Positions 56,981 through 64,000 of a DNA stretch of 64,000 nt are shown here, piece after piece. The translations under genes and the position numbers were made by a program. Location: assembly GCF_028548455.1 (NCBI RefSeq), contig NZ_JAQQLF010000025.1, positions 1 to 64,000 of the forward strand, given 5' to 3'. The notes under the pieces are model-generated. The model ran no database searches. It was not told where the DNA came from and saw only the letters and a list, made by a program, of their open reading frames with translations. The first letter of the stretch is position 1, and each line of letters begins with the position of its first letter. Source of the DNA: Vogesella aquatica. GTDB taxonomy: Bacteria; Pseudomonadota; Gammaproteobacteria; Burkholderiales; Chromobacteriaceae.

Positions 56981-59542
56981 TTAGCTCTCCTTGTGCGGTA
57001 CGCTGTGTGTTTGCGGCAGTGTGAAACTGAAAATGGCGCCACCGTTGGTGGCATTGCGCACCGATATCACGCCCTGGTGGGCGCTGATGATCTCGCGGCT
57101 GATGGCCAGACCCAAGCCGGTGCCGCCCGCGCCGGTTTTGGTCAGGCTGCTCTGGATGAATTTGTCGAAGATGCGTTCTTGCTCACCTTGCGGTACGCCC
57201 GGGCCATGGTCGCGTACGCTCACGTGCAGCCGCGCAGGTTGGCCGGGCGTCAGGTTAAAGCTGATTTCTACCCGGCTACCGCCGGGGCTGTACTTGATGG
57301 CATTGGCCAGCAGATTACGCACGACCTGGCCAATGCGGAACGGGTCCATTTCTGCCTGTAGCCGCGACGGTGCGGGGAGCTGTACCAGCGTGACGTGGCC
57401 TTTGCCGGCCTGGCCGCGCAAATCTTCTACCGCTTCGCGCACCACTTGCTCCAGGTCGCTGCGCGAAAACTGGTAGTCCATCTTGCCGACTTCCATTTTG
57501 GCCAGGTCCAGCAGGTCGTTCAGCAGGGAAAGCAGCCGGCTGCCGCTATTGTGTATACGCTCGAAGCAGTGGGCGATCTTGTTGCCATCGCCGCCGTGGC
57601 TGCGTGCTTCGCCCATTTCGGCAAAGCCCAGGATGGCGTGCAGTGGTGTGCGCAGCTCGTGTGACATATTGGCTAGAAACTCGGTTTTGGCGCGACTGGT
57701 TTCTTCGGCCAGATCACGCGCCTGGCGCAGGGCTTCTTCGGTATTGCGCTGCGTGGATATGTCCTGATACAGCCATACCGAGCCCAGGCCCGGGGTGTCC
57801 GGCTTCACCGCGCGACCGTACATGTTTACCCATAGCATGCTGCCATCTCCCCGCTGCAGACGCAGGGTGTTTTGCGTTACCTGGCCTTCGTATAACAGCG
57901 GGTAGATCAGGCGCCCGGTGCGCAGAAAGTGTTCATCGCTGTCGTAGATCAGGCGGGTAGAGTGGTCTACGGTGCTGCTTTCTTCACGGGAAAACAGTTC
58001 CAGAAAGGCTTTGTTTACCTGTTTGAACTGGCGGTCCACGATATAGGCCATGGCCATAGGGCTGGCATCCAGCAAGGCGGTAAGTTGCCGGTTCTGTGTT
58101 TCTACCTGCTCGGCCAGCGAGTCTTTCAGGCGTATCAGTGCCGCCTCGCGTTCTTTGCGGGCGGCAATATTGCGGCAGACAACCAGGTAGATCGGGGCTG
58201 ATAGCTGCGGGCGTATCAGGCTCAGGCTAAGCTCGACTTGCAGCATGAAGGACTGGTCGCAAATCAGCATAGCCTCGAATGGCAGCCCCAGCAGCGGGGA
58301 GGCGTGCTGCTCGAAACGCAAGCCATTACGGCAGTGCAGCTCGCTGATCAGCGCACCGGCAGGCAAGTGCAGCAAGGCTTCTCGTGGCTGGCCGATCAGG
58401 GCCGCAGCCGCAGGGTTGACTTCCAGTACCTCGCCCTGTTCGGACAATAGCAGCATGCCATCTGCCGCGTCGTGCAGCATGCGGCGGTAGCGTTCTTCTG
58501 CTTCTTGCAGCGGCGTTATGTGCTGCTGTTGTTGTGCATGCTGCAGGCGTAGTACCTGATTACTTTGTTGCAACGTCGACAGTGCGCTGTTCTGCTGGCC
58601 GATTTCCTGCAGATTGCCCCTGTTGTAGTAGCGTCCGCCCGCAATCAATATGCCTAGCGCTAGCAGCGTACCTAGCGCCAGTGGCCATTGCTGGTAGCCA
58701 GGAGGCGGGCTGTCATTGAGCGGGCTAAGTTCAAAGCTGATGCGCTGGCCGCCGATAATGCGTGTGGCACTGAGCAGCGGCAGTGTGGTAACGGGTTTGC
58801 CGGGATGGCTGTCTACCATCAGTACGGTGGGGTTGCCGTTCAGCAGTAGGCGTAGCCGTAGCTGCAGGGCGGGCGGGGTATCTTTGTTCAGTCTGGCCAG
58901 AAGTGCATCGTTATTCAGGCCGAACATCACCATGACGGCTTGGGATTTGGCCTTGGGGCTGAAAAAAATGGCCATGCGCTGCAAGTTGCCGGCACGAATG
59001 CGCACGATTACCGGCTGCCCGCTGGCACTGGCTTGTACCAGGGCGTGGTAAACCGCAGGCTCTGCGCCAAGGTCCAGCCGGGAAGGCAGTGCCTTGCCAT
59101 CGTCCGGGTGTTGCAAGCTGGCGACAAAGTGCATGGCGCGTGCGCCAGCGTTGCCGAGCTGGCTACCCCGAAACTCCCTGATACTCAGGCTTTGTTGTTC
59201 TTCTATGGCACGGCGCTGCATAGGGGAGATGCGCTCGATCAGCGCAACGAAGTCAAATGCCTCGCTGGCGCCCAGCACATAGGGTGCGTAGTGTTCAAAA
59301 GTGCCATGCGGGGTGCGGTCGTGTGTGCTGGTGAGCAGTTCGGTAGCCGTTTGCCCTGCCTGGCTGAGTTGCTGCATCCGTTGCGTCAGGTGCTCCAGCT
59401 GCAAGGTGGCTTGCGTCAGTTGCTGGTTACGGTAGGCAGTCTGGTTTTCGCGCTCCTGCAGCAGCAAGGCCAGCAGCCAGATACCCAGCGCCAGCAAGAT
59501 GCTGGCTAGCCAGATGAGCCGGGTTTCCTGGGTGGGTTTCAT
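56981..59542 (-). CDS. Sensor histidine kinase with two PAS domains
   Basis: An 853-residue membrane kinase. TM1 (about 9-28), periplasmic sensor (about 30-280), TM2 (about 285-303), coiled coil, PAS1 (about 355-465), PAS2 (about 490-600), HisKA with His in MSHELRTPLHAILGF (about 628) and HATPase_c (about 720-845; DHGPGVPQ, GAGGTGLGLAISREI). It should phosphorylate the receiver protein encoded just downstream. The signal is unknown. Confidence 0.92.
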   Translation of the reverse strand: MKPTQETRLIWLASILLALGIWLLALLLQERENQTAYRNQQLTQATLQLEHLTQRMQQLSQAGQTATELLTSTHDRTPHGTFEHYAPYVLGASEAFDFVALIERISPMQRRAIEEQQSLSIREFRGSQLGNAGARAMHFVASLQHPDDGKALPSRLDLGAEPAVYHALVQASASGQPVIVRIRAGNLQRMAIFFSPKAKSQAVMVMFGLNNDALLARLNKDTPPALQLRLRLLLNGNPTVLMVDSHPGKPVTTLPLLSATRIIGGQRISFELSPLNDSPPPGYQQWPLALGTLLALGILIAGGRYYNRGNLQEIGQQNSALSTLQQSNQVLRLQHAQQQQHITPLQEAEERYRRMLHDAADGMLLLSEQGEVLEVNPAAAALIGQPREALLHLPAGALISELHCRNGLRFEQHASPLLGLPFEAMLICDQSFMLQVELSLSLIRPQLSAPIYLVVCRNIAARKEREAALIRLKDSLAEQVETQNRQLTALLDASPMAMAYIVDRQFKQVNKAFLELFSREESSTVDHSTRLIYDSDEHFLRTGRLIYPLLYEGQVTQNTLRLQRGDGSMLWVNMYGRAVKPDTPGLGSVWLYQDISTQRNTEEALRQARDLAEETSRAKTEFLANMSHELRTPLHAILGFAEMGEARSHGGDGNKIAHCFERIHNSGSRLLSLLNDLLDLAKMEVGKMDYQFSRSDLEQVVREAVEDLRGQAGKGHVTLVQLPAPSRLQAEMDPFRIGQVVRNLLANAIKYSPGGSRVEISFNLTPGQPARLHVSVRDHGPGVPQGEQERIFDKFIQSSLTKTGAGGTGLGLAISREIISAHQGVISVRNATNGGAIFSFTLPQTHSVPHKES

Positions 59543-59555
59543 GGGCTGCGGCTGT

Positions 59556-60323
59556 TCAGCCTGTTGCCAGGTTCTGATACAGCTGGGTGAATTCCTGCGC
59601 TAGTTTGTGCTTCGGGTCCAGGTAGACCATGGGCAGGCTGCGCTCGTGGGATTCTCGGATTTTTACCGAGGCGGACAGTGGCGGCGACAACACAGGGTGG
59701 CCTTCGTCGCGCAAGGCTTGCACCATGCGTGCCGGCAGGCTGGCCCGCGGCTGGTACTGGTTGACGATGATGCCTTCTATCTGCAGTTCCGGGTTGTGGT
59801 CGGCGCGAATCTCTGCCGCGCTATCCAGCAAGCCGAGCAGGGCGTGACGCGAGAACGTATCGCAATCGAACGGAATCAGGCAGCGCTGTGCGGCAATCAG
59901 CGCCGAGCGGGTGTAGAAGTTTAGTGCCGGGGGCGTATCTATCCAGATTTCGTCATAGCTGGTGTCCAGCTGTAACAGTACCTCCCGCAGTTTGAACATC
60001 TTGTAGCGCGCCTCCAGCTTGACCATCAGCTCGCTTAGCTCCGGGTGGGATGCCAACAGGTCCAGCCCCGTGTGAGCGGTAGGCGCGATAAATTCAGCCG
60101 GGGCTTTTTCAAACATGCTGATGGTGAGCATCTGGTTGAAAAAGCCGGCCGCATTATTCGCCGGCGGCGTATGGCTACCAGTCAGGTAGTGGCTGGCGTT
60201 GCCCTGCGGGTCCAGGTCAATGAGTAAAACGCGCTTGCCCGCCTGGGCTGCTGCGGCAGCCAGGTTTACGGTAATAGTGGATTTGCCCACCCCGCCTTTC
60301 TGATTGAATACCACACGACGCAT
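59556..60323 (-). CDS. ParA/MinD-family ATPase
   Basis: A 255-residue ATPase with deviant Walker A FNQKGGVGKSTITVNLAA (about 6-23), LIDLDPQGN and IDTPPALN. ATG 60323 is chosen for its AAGGG spacing over the GTG six bases upstream. No ParB is next to it. It lies 13 bp ahead of a histidine kinase, so it could position a signalling or pole-localised complex, as ParC or ParA-like chemotaxis ATPases do. That is inference. Confidence 0.85.
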   Translation of the reverse strand: MRRVVFNQKGGVGKSTITVNLAAAAAQAGKRVLLIDLDPQGNASHYLTGSHTPPANNAAGFFNQMLTISMFEKAPAEFIAPTAHTGLDLLASHPELSELMVKLEARYKMFKLREVLLQLDTSYDEIWIDTPPALNFYTRSALIAAQRCLIPFDCDTFSRHALLGLLDSAAEIRADHNPELQIEGIIVNQYQPRASLPARMVQALRDEGHPVLSPPLSASVKIRESHERSLPMVYLDPKHKLAQEFTQLYQNLATG

Positions 60324-60406
60324 GATCACCCTTTACATAGTCAACGGTTAGCGCCTGGCACGTAGTTGGCCGCAAGTCTGTTTGTTAGCCGGGCCGGCCT
60401 GGCGTA

Positions 60407-60913
60407 TTACGCTTGCTGTTTGCACACATAGTCCACCTGCTGGAAGCCAGCAGACTGGCGTACTACCGGCATAGCGCGAATTTCGCTGTCATTATAGGTG
60501 CGGTTAATGATTTCCCGGCCATTATCATCCAGCAGAATCATGCGGGTCAGGCGGAATGTTGCAGCCGCGCAGTCAACCTCCCAGTAATTGATGGATTGCT
60601 TGTGGCGCGGGGTGTTCAGGAAGTTTTCTTTTTTCGGGTTGAAGATGGTCTTGCGGTCGCGAAACTGTACCAGCGTTCCTTTGCGCTGCAGGCTCAGCTT
60701 GTCTACTTCGTGCAGGATATTACCGTTGGGTGTGACACCCATGATGACCCACTCGGCGTTCGGCGTAGCCACGGGTTTGACGGTTTGTGCTGGCCGGTTG
60801 CTGATGCCGGGCGTACCGGGTTTTGTGGTCAGTGGCGGGGTAGGGCGCGGTGTGCTGGCACAGCCTGCCAGTAGGCTGGCAAGCAAAAGGGCGGGGATCA
60901 GGTATGGCTTCAT
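60407..60913 (-). CDS. Lipoprotein with surface-adhesin-like (CNP1-type) domain
   Basis: A 168-residue lipoprotein (lipobox LLAGC, Cys about 18) with a Pro/Thr-rich linker. The C-terminal domain (about 60-165; VDKLSLQRKGTLVQFRDRKT, WEVDCAAATFRL, Cys near the end in DYVCKQQA) resembles the small adhesin-like domain of Neisseriales and Burkholderiales lipoproteins. ATG 60913 is used; the open frame further up is not coding. The role is not established. Confidence 0.72.
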   Translation of the reverse strand: MKPYLIPALLLASLLAGCASTPRPTPPLTTKPGTPGISNRPAQTVKPVATPNAEWVIMGVTPNGNILHEVDKLSLQRKGTLVQFRDRKTIFNPKKENFLNTPRHKQSINYWEVDCAAATFRLTRMILLDDNGREIINRTYNDSEIRAMPVVRQSAGFQQVDYVCKQQA

Positions 60914-61068
60914 GGTGTAGCTCGCTGGGCAATGATTGATTGGCAAGAAGTCTCGCATACTCGCAGGCAAAGCCAAAGCGGCGGGAACTTGCCTGGCGTG
61001 CAGCATTCGAAGCTTTCGAGTGCCATCACTCTTCATTGTTTCACTTTGTCTCCAGGTATTTATTGTGC

Positions 61069-61097
61069 GCGGCCATCCTCGGGTGGCCGCTTTTTTT
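61069..61097 (+). terminator. Orphan intrinsic terminator upstream of recQ
   Basis: GCGGCCATC-CTCG-GGTGGCCGC (one G-T pair) followed by seven Ts on the plus strand. No plus-strand gene precedes it, because the lipoprotein at 60913 runs leftward. So it ends an untranslated transcript such as an sRNA or an attenuated recQ leader. Confidence 0.7.
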
Positions 61098-61130
61098 GCG
61101 TACAATGGCGGTCTTCTCGCAGGAAAGCCG

Positions 61131-62930
61131 ATGCAGGACGCACTTAACCTACTCCAGAACACCTTTGGCTACCCCGCCTTCCGAGGCATGCAAGCCGATA
61201 TCATCGAGCACGTGTCACAGGGCGGCCATGCGCTGGTGCTGATGCCTACCGGCGGTGGCAAAAGCCTGTGTTTCCAGATTCCTGCCCTGCTACGGCCCGG
61301 CGTAGCGGTGGTGGTCTCCCCGCTGATCGCGCTGATGCAAGACCAGGTTGCCGCCCTGCGCGAAGCCGGGGTCAAAGCCGCTTGCCTGAATTCGGCCACC
61401 AGCCAGGACGATGCCCGGGATATTGCCTACGCGGCACGCTATGGCGACCTGGACTTGCTGTACGTAGCACCAGAGCGCTTGCTCAGCCCGCGTTTTCTCG
61501 ATTTTCTGGCCAGCCTGCCGCAAATCAGCCTGTTTGCCATCGACGAGGCGCATTGCGTCAGCCAATGGGGGCATGACTTCCGCCCTGAATACCAGCAGCT
61601 GGGCGTGCTGTTTCAACGTTGGCCGCAGGTGCCGCGTATCGCACTGACCGCCACCGCCGATGCAGAAACCCGCGCCGATATGCTGCACTACCTGCAGCTA
61701 CAGGATGCGCGTCAGTTTGTGACCAGCTTTGACCGTCCCAATCTGTTTTATCAGGTAGTCGAAAAAGACAGTGCCAAGAAGCAGCTGCTGGCTTTTATCG
61801 AAAACGACTACCCTGGTGCCTCCGGCATTGTGTACTGCCTGTCGCGCAAGCGCGTGGATGACACCGCCCAGTGGCTATGCGAAAACGGTATCCGTGCCTT
61901 GCCCTACCACGCCGGCATGAGCCACGCCGAGCGCGAGGCCAACCAGCGTGCCTTCCTGCGTGAGGACGGTTTGGTCATGGTAGCCACCATTGCTTTTGGT
62001 ATGGGTATCGATAAACCTGACGTACGCTTTGTCGCTCATATCGACCTGCCCAAAAGCCCGGAAAACTTCTACCAGGAATCCGGCCGTGCTGGCCGCGATG
62101 GCCTGCCGTCTACCAGCTGGCTCTGCTATGGCCTGAACGACATGGTGCAGCTGACACAGATGATCGAGTCCGGAGATAGCCCGGAGCAGCAAAAGCAGGT
62201 AGAGCTCAACAAGCTCGACGCCATGCTGGGCTACTGCGAAACCGCCAGCTGTCGCCGTCAGCAAATCCTGGCTTACTTTGGCGAAGCCTCCCGGCCCTGC
62301 GGCCAGTGCGACAACTGCCAGCGCCCACCCAGCACCTTTGATGCCACCGTGCAGGTGCAAAAGCTGCTGTCCTGCATTTATCGTGTGGGACAACGCTTTG
62401 CCGCCAGCCACGTGATCGACGTGTTGCTGGGGCGGCCCAATGCCAGCGTTACCCACTTTGGCCACGACAAGCTTTCTACCTTTGGTATCGGTCGCGAACT
62501 GAACCAGAAAGGCTGGCGTTCCATCATCCGCCAGCTGGTAGCGCGTAAGCTGCTGGTAGTCGATATTGTGCGCGGTCAGTCGCTACTGCTGACCGATGCC
62601 TGCCGCCCGTTGCTCAAAGGCCAGGAAAGCATTGCACTGCGCCCCCTGGCGGATGACAAAAAGCGCCAGAGCGTGCACGCCGAACGCTGGCTGCGCACCG
62701 AGCGCGAGGAACGGCTGTGGCAAGCACTGCGCCGTTGGCGTAAAAGCATGGCCGACGAACATAACGTACCTGCCTACGCCGTATTTTCCGACAAGAGCCT
62801 GCAAGAGCTGGTACTACAAAAGCCGCAAAGCCTGCTGGCACTGCGCAAGATTTATGGTCTGGGCGAGTTGAAAGTGGCACGTTATGGCCAGCCACTGCTG
62901 GAAATCCTGCAAGACGCCCTGGCGGATTGA
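61131..62930 (+). CDS. recQ: ATP-dependent DNA helicase RecQ
   Basis: A 599-residue 3'-5' helicase. Walker A MPTGGGKSLCFQ (about 38), DEAH box IDEAHCVSQWGHDFRPEY (about 137), helicase C domain with ESGRAGRDG, zinc site with CETASCRRQQ and CGQCDNC (about 369-397), RQC and a C-terminal HRDC (about 520-595). ATG 61131 is used, with AGGAA upstream; the open frame further up overlaps the orphan terminator. Role in recombination and repair of stalled forks. Confidence 0.95.
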   Translation: MQDALNLLQNTFGYPAFRGMQADIIEHVSQGGHALVLMPTGGGKSLCFQIPALLRPGVAVVVSPLIALMQDQVAALREAGVKAACLNSATSQDDARDIAYAARYGDLDLLYVAPERLLSPRFLDFLASLPQISLFAIDEAHCVSQWGHDFRPEYQQLGVLFQRWPQVPRIALTATADAETRADMLHYLQLQDARQFVTSFDRPNLFYQVVEKDSAKKQLLAFIENDYPGASGIVYCLSRKRVDDTAQWLCENGIRALPYHAGMSHAEREANQRAFLREDGLVMVATIAFGMGIDKPDVRFVAHIDLPKSPENFYQESGRAGRDGLPSTSWLCYGLNDMVQLTQMIESGDSPEQQKQVELNKLDAMLGYCETASCRRQQILAYFGEASRPCGQCDNCQRPPSTFDATVQVQKLLSCIYRVGQRFAASHVIDVLLGRPNASVTHFGHDKLSTFGIGRELNQKGWRSIIRQLVARKLLVVDIVRGQSLLLTDACRPLLKGQESIALRPLADDKKRQSVHAERWLRTEREERLWQALRRWRKSMADEHNVPAYAVFSDKSLQELVLQKPQSLLALRKIYGLGELKVARYGQPLLEILQDALAD

Positions 62931-63005
62931 CCCGGCTAGCCTGCACATGGCATTGCTGCACCTGCGCAGTTACAATAGCGCGACATCAAATTTCGGAGAA
63001 ACGTC

Positions 63006-64000
63006 ATGCCCGTGAATCTCAAGCCTATCGATAATGCCCAATTGGCGCCCATTGCCGGCATAGATCTGGCCTATGCCGAAGCCGGTATCAAAAAGCCCGG
63101 CCGCAAAGATGTGCTGGTCATTCGTATCGATAAAGGCAATACCGTCGCGGGCGTGTTCACCCAAAACCGCTTCTGCGCCGCGCCAGTACAGATCTGTAAA
63201 CAAAACCTGGACGCCGGCGTGCAAATCCGCGCCCTGGTAGTGAATACTGGTAATGCCAATGCCGGTACCGGCGAAAGCGGCCGCCAGCATGCCCGGGAAG
63301 TGTGCGCTGCACTGGCCAAAGAGCTGGACTGCCTGCCAGAACAGATCCTGCCGTTCTCCACCGGCGTTATTCTGGAGCCGCTGCCCGTCGACAAAATCAT
63401 TACCGCACTGCCAACACGCCAGCCCGCCACTTGGGCCGATGCCGCAGAAGCCATCATGACCACCGACGTGGCCCCCAAAGCCACCAGCCGTACCATCCAG
63501 ATCGATGGCCAGGCCGTGAACATTACCGGTATCGCCAAAGGTGCCGGCATGATTCACCCGAATATGGCCACTATGCTGGGCTTTATCGCTACCGATGCAC
63601 CCATTACCCGCCCGGTATTGACCCAACTGGTCAAAGAAGTAGCCGACCTCAGCTTTAACAGCATCACCATCGATGGCGATACGTCCACCAACGACAGTTT
63701 CATGCTGATCTCCACCGGCCAGAGCGCCGCACCGCGCATCGATAGCGTGAACCACCCGGCCTACGAACAGCTGAAAGCCGCACTGCTGGAAGTGTCCATC
63801 GAGCTGGCGCAAGCCATCGTTCGTGATGGTGAAGGCGCTACCAAATTCATTACCGTACAGGTAGAAGGCGGCCGTACCGTTGCCGAGTGTAAGGCCGTCG
63901 GCTACGCCATCGGCCGTTCGCCGCTGGTGAAGACCGCTTTCTTTGCTTCCGACCCTAATCTCGGCCGCCTGTTGGCCGCCATCGGTTACGCCGGTATTCA
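63006..64000 (+). CDS. argJ: Glutamate N-acetyltransferase/amino-acid acetyltransferase ArgJ (partial)
   Basis: The frame from ATG 63006 runs off the window with no stop (about 331 residues seen; full length is about 400). It matches ArgJ, with [15 protein letters not shown] and the autocleavage site in NMATMLGF (about 187, the Thr becomes the nucleophile). It transfers acetyl from N-acetylornithine to glutamate in arginine synthesis. Its 3' end lies beyond the window. Confidence 0.93.
   Translation, partial: MPVNLKPIDNAQLAPIAGIDLAYAEAGIKKPGRKDVLVIRIDKGNTVAGVFTQNRFCAAPVQICKQNLDAGVQIRALVVNTGNANAGTGESGRQHAREVCAALAKELDCLPEQILPFSTGVILEPLPVDKIITALPTRQPATWADAAEAIMTTDVAPKATSRTIQIDGQAVNITGIAKGAGMIHPNMATMLGFIATDAPITRPVLTQLVKEVADLSFNSITIDGDTSTNDSFMLISTGQSAAPRIDSVNHPAYEQLKAALLEVSIELAQAIVRDGEGATKFITVQVEGGRTVAECKAVGYAIGRSPLVKTAFFASDPNLGRLLAAIGYAGI

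Overview
The window looks like chromosomal DNA of a betaproteobacterium of the order Neisseriales, most likely Chromobacteriaceae (Vogesella / Chromobacterium / Aquitalea type). This is inferred from protein resemblance, high GC, the gene sets (rpsU-yqeY-dnaG-rpoD, gmk-rpoZ-spoT, mlaFEDCBA) and a dense 10-bp word described below. No rRNA is present to settle the name.

Positions 1-7121 are the right part of an integrated P4-like mobile element that begins before the window. It reads rightward: an AlpA/excisionase-like protein, a KilA-N protein, a leader that looks like the RNA immunity locus of satellite phage P4 (promoter, seqA, terminator, CI-like RNA with seqB, seqC), small unknown genes, a 959-residue PriCT/Toprim/DUF927 primase-helicase-like protein, and three more small genes. 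Two clusters of a 9-bp iteron (GTGGGTACA, three direct plus three inverted copies each) lie inside coding sequence and may be replication origins. About 800 bp without genes but with direct repeats then leads to a tRNA-Ile2(CAU) gene, the likely integration target. No integrase is in the window.

Positions 7122-24226 are core genome: tRNA-Ile2, the macromolecular synthesis operon (rpsU, yqeY, dnaG, rpoD), gmk-rpoZ-spoT followed by thiS-thiG, a purine permease with apt, a chemoreceptor, and an ABC-2 exporter with a BolA-like gene and murA. An acrR-like repressor faces an RND tripartite pump across an almost perfect AcrR operator. Two half-size MdlAB-type ABC exporters follow the pump.

Positions 33930-48137 hold the complete mlaFEDCBA phospholipid transport operon, dapC and dapD, an EamA exporter, an overlapping operon of two acetyltransferases, a nucleotidyltransferase and a solute-binding protein, slyX, a Na+/H+ antiporter-family protein, a glycine-zipper lipoprotein, and a small cassette (ArsR-type regulator divergent from a short P450 and a quinol-type monooxygenase).

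Positions 48186-64000 hold a membrane-stress operon (unknown, PspA, YqiJ/NfeD-like, flotillin), a thioesterase, a monooxygenase-like protein with a membrane tail, rsmJ, comEC, a signalling operon (ParA-like ATPase, PAS histidine kinase, receiver-HATPase protein), a lipoprotein, recQ and the start of argJ.

The most striking whole-window pattern is the word GTTGGCCGCA. I count at least 37 exact copies by eye over both strands, split evenly (19 to 18). It occurs inside and between genes and behaves like a DNA uptake sequence; the competence channel gene comEC is in the window.
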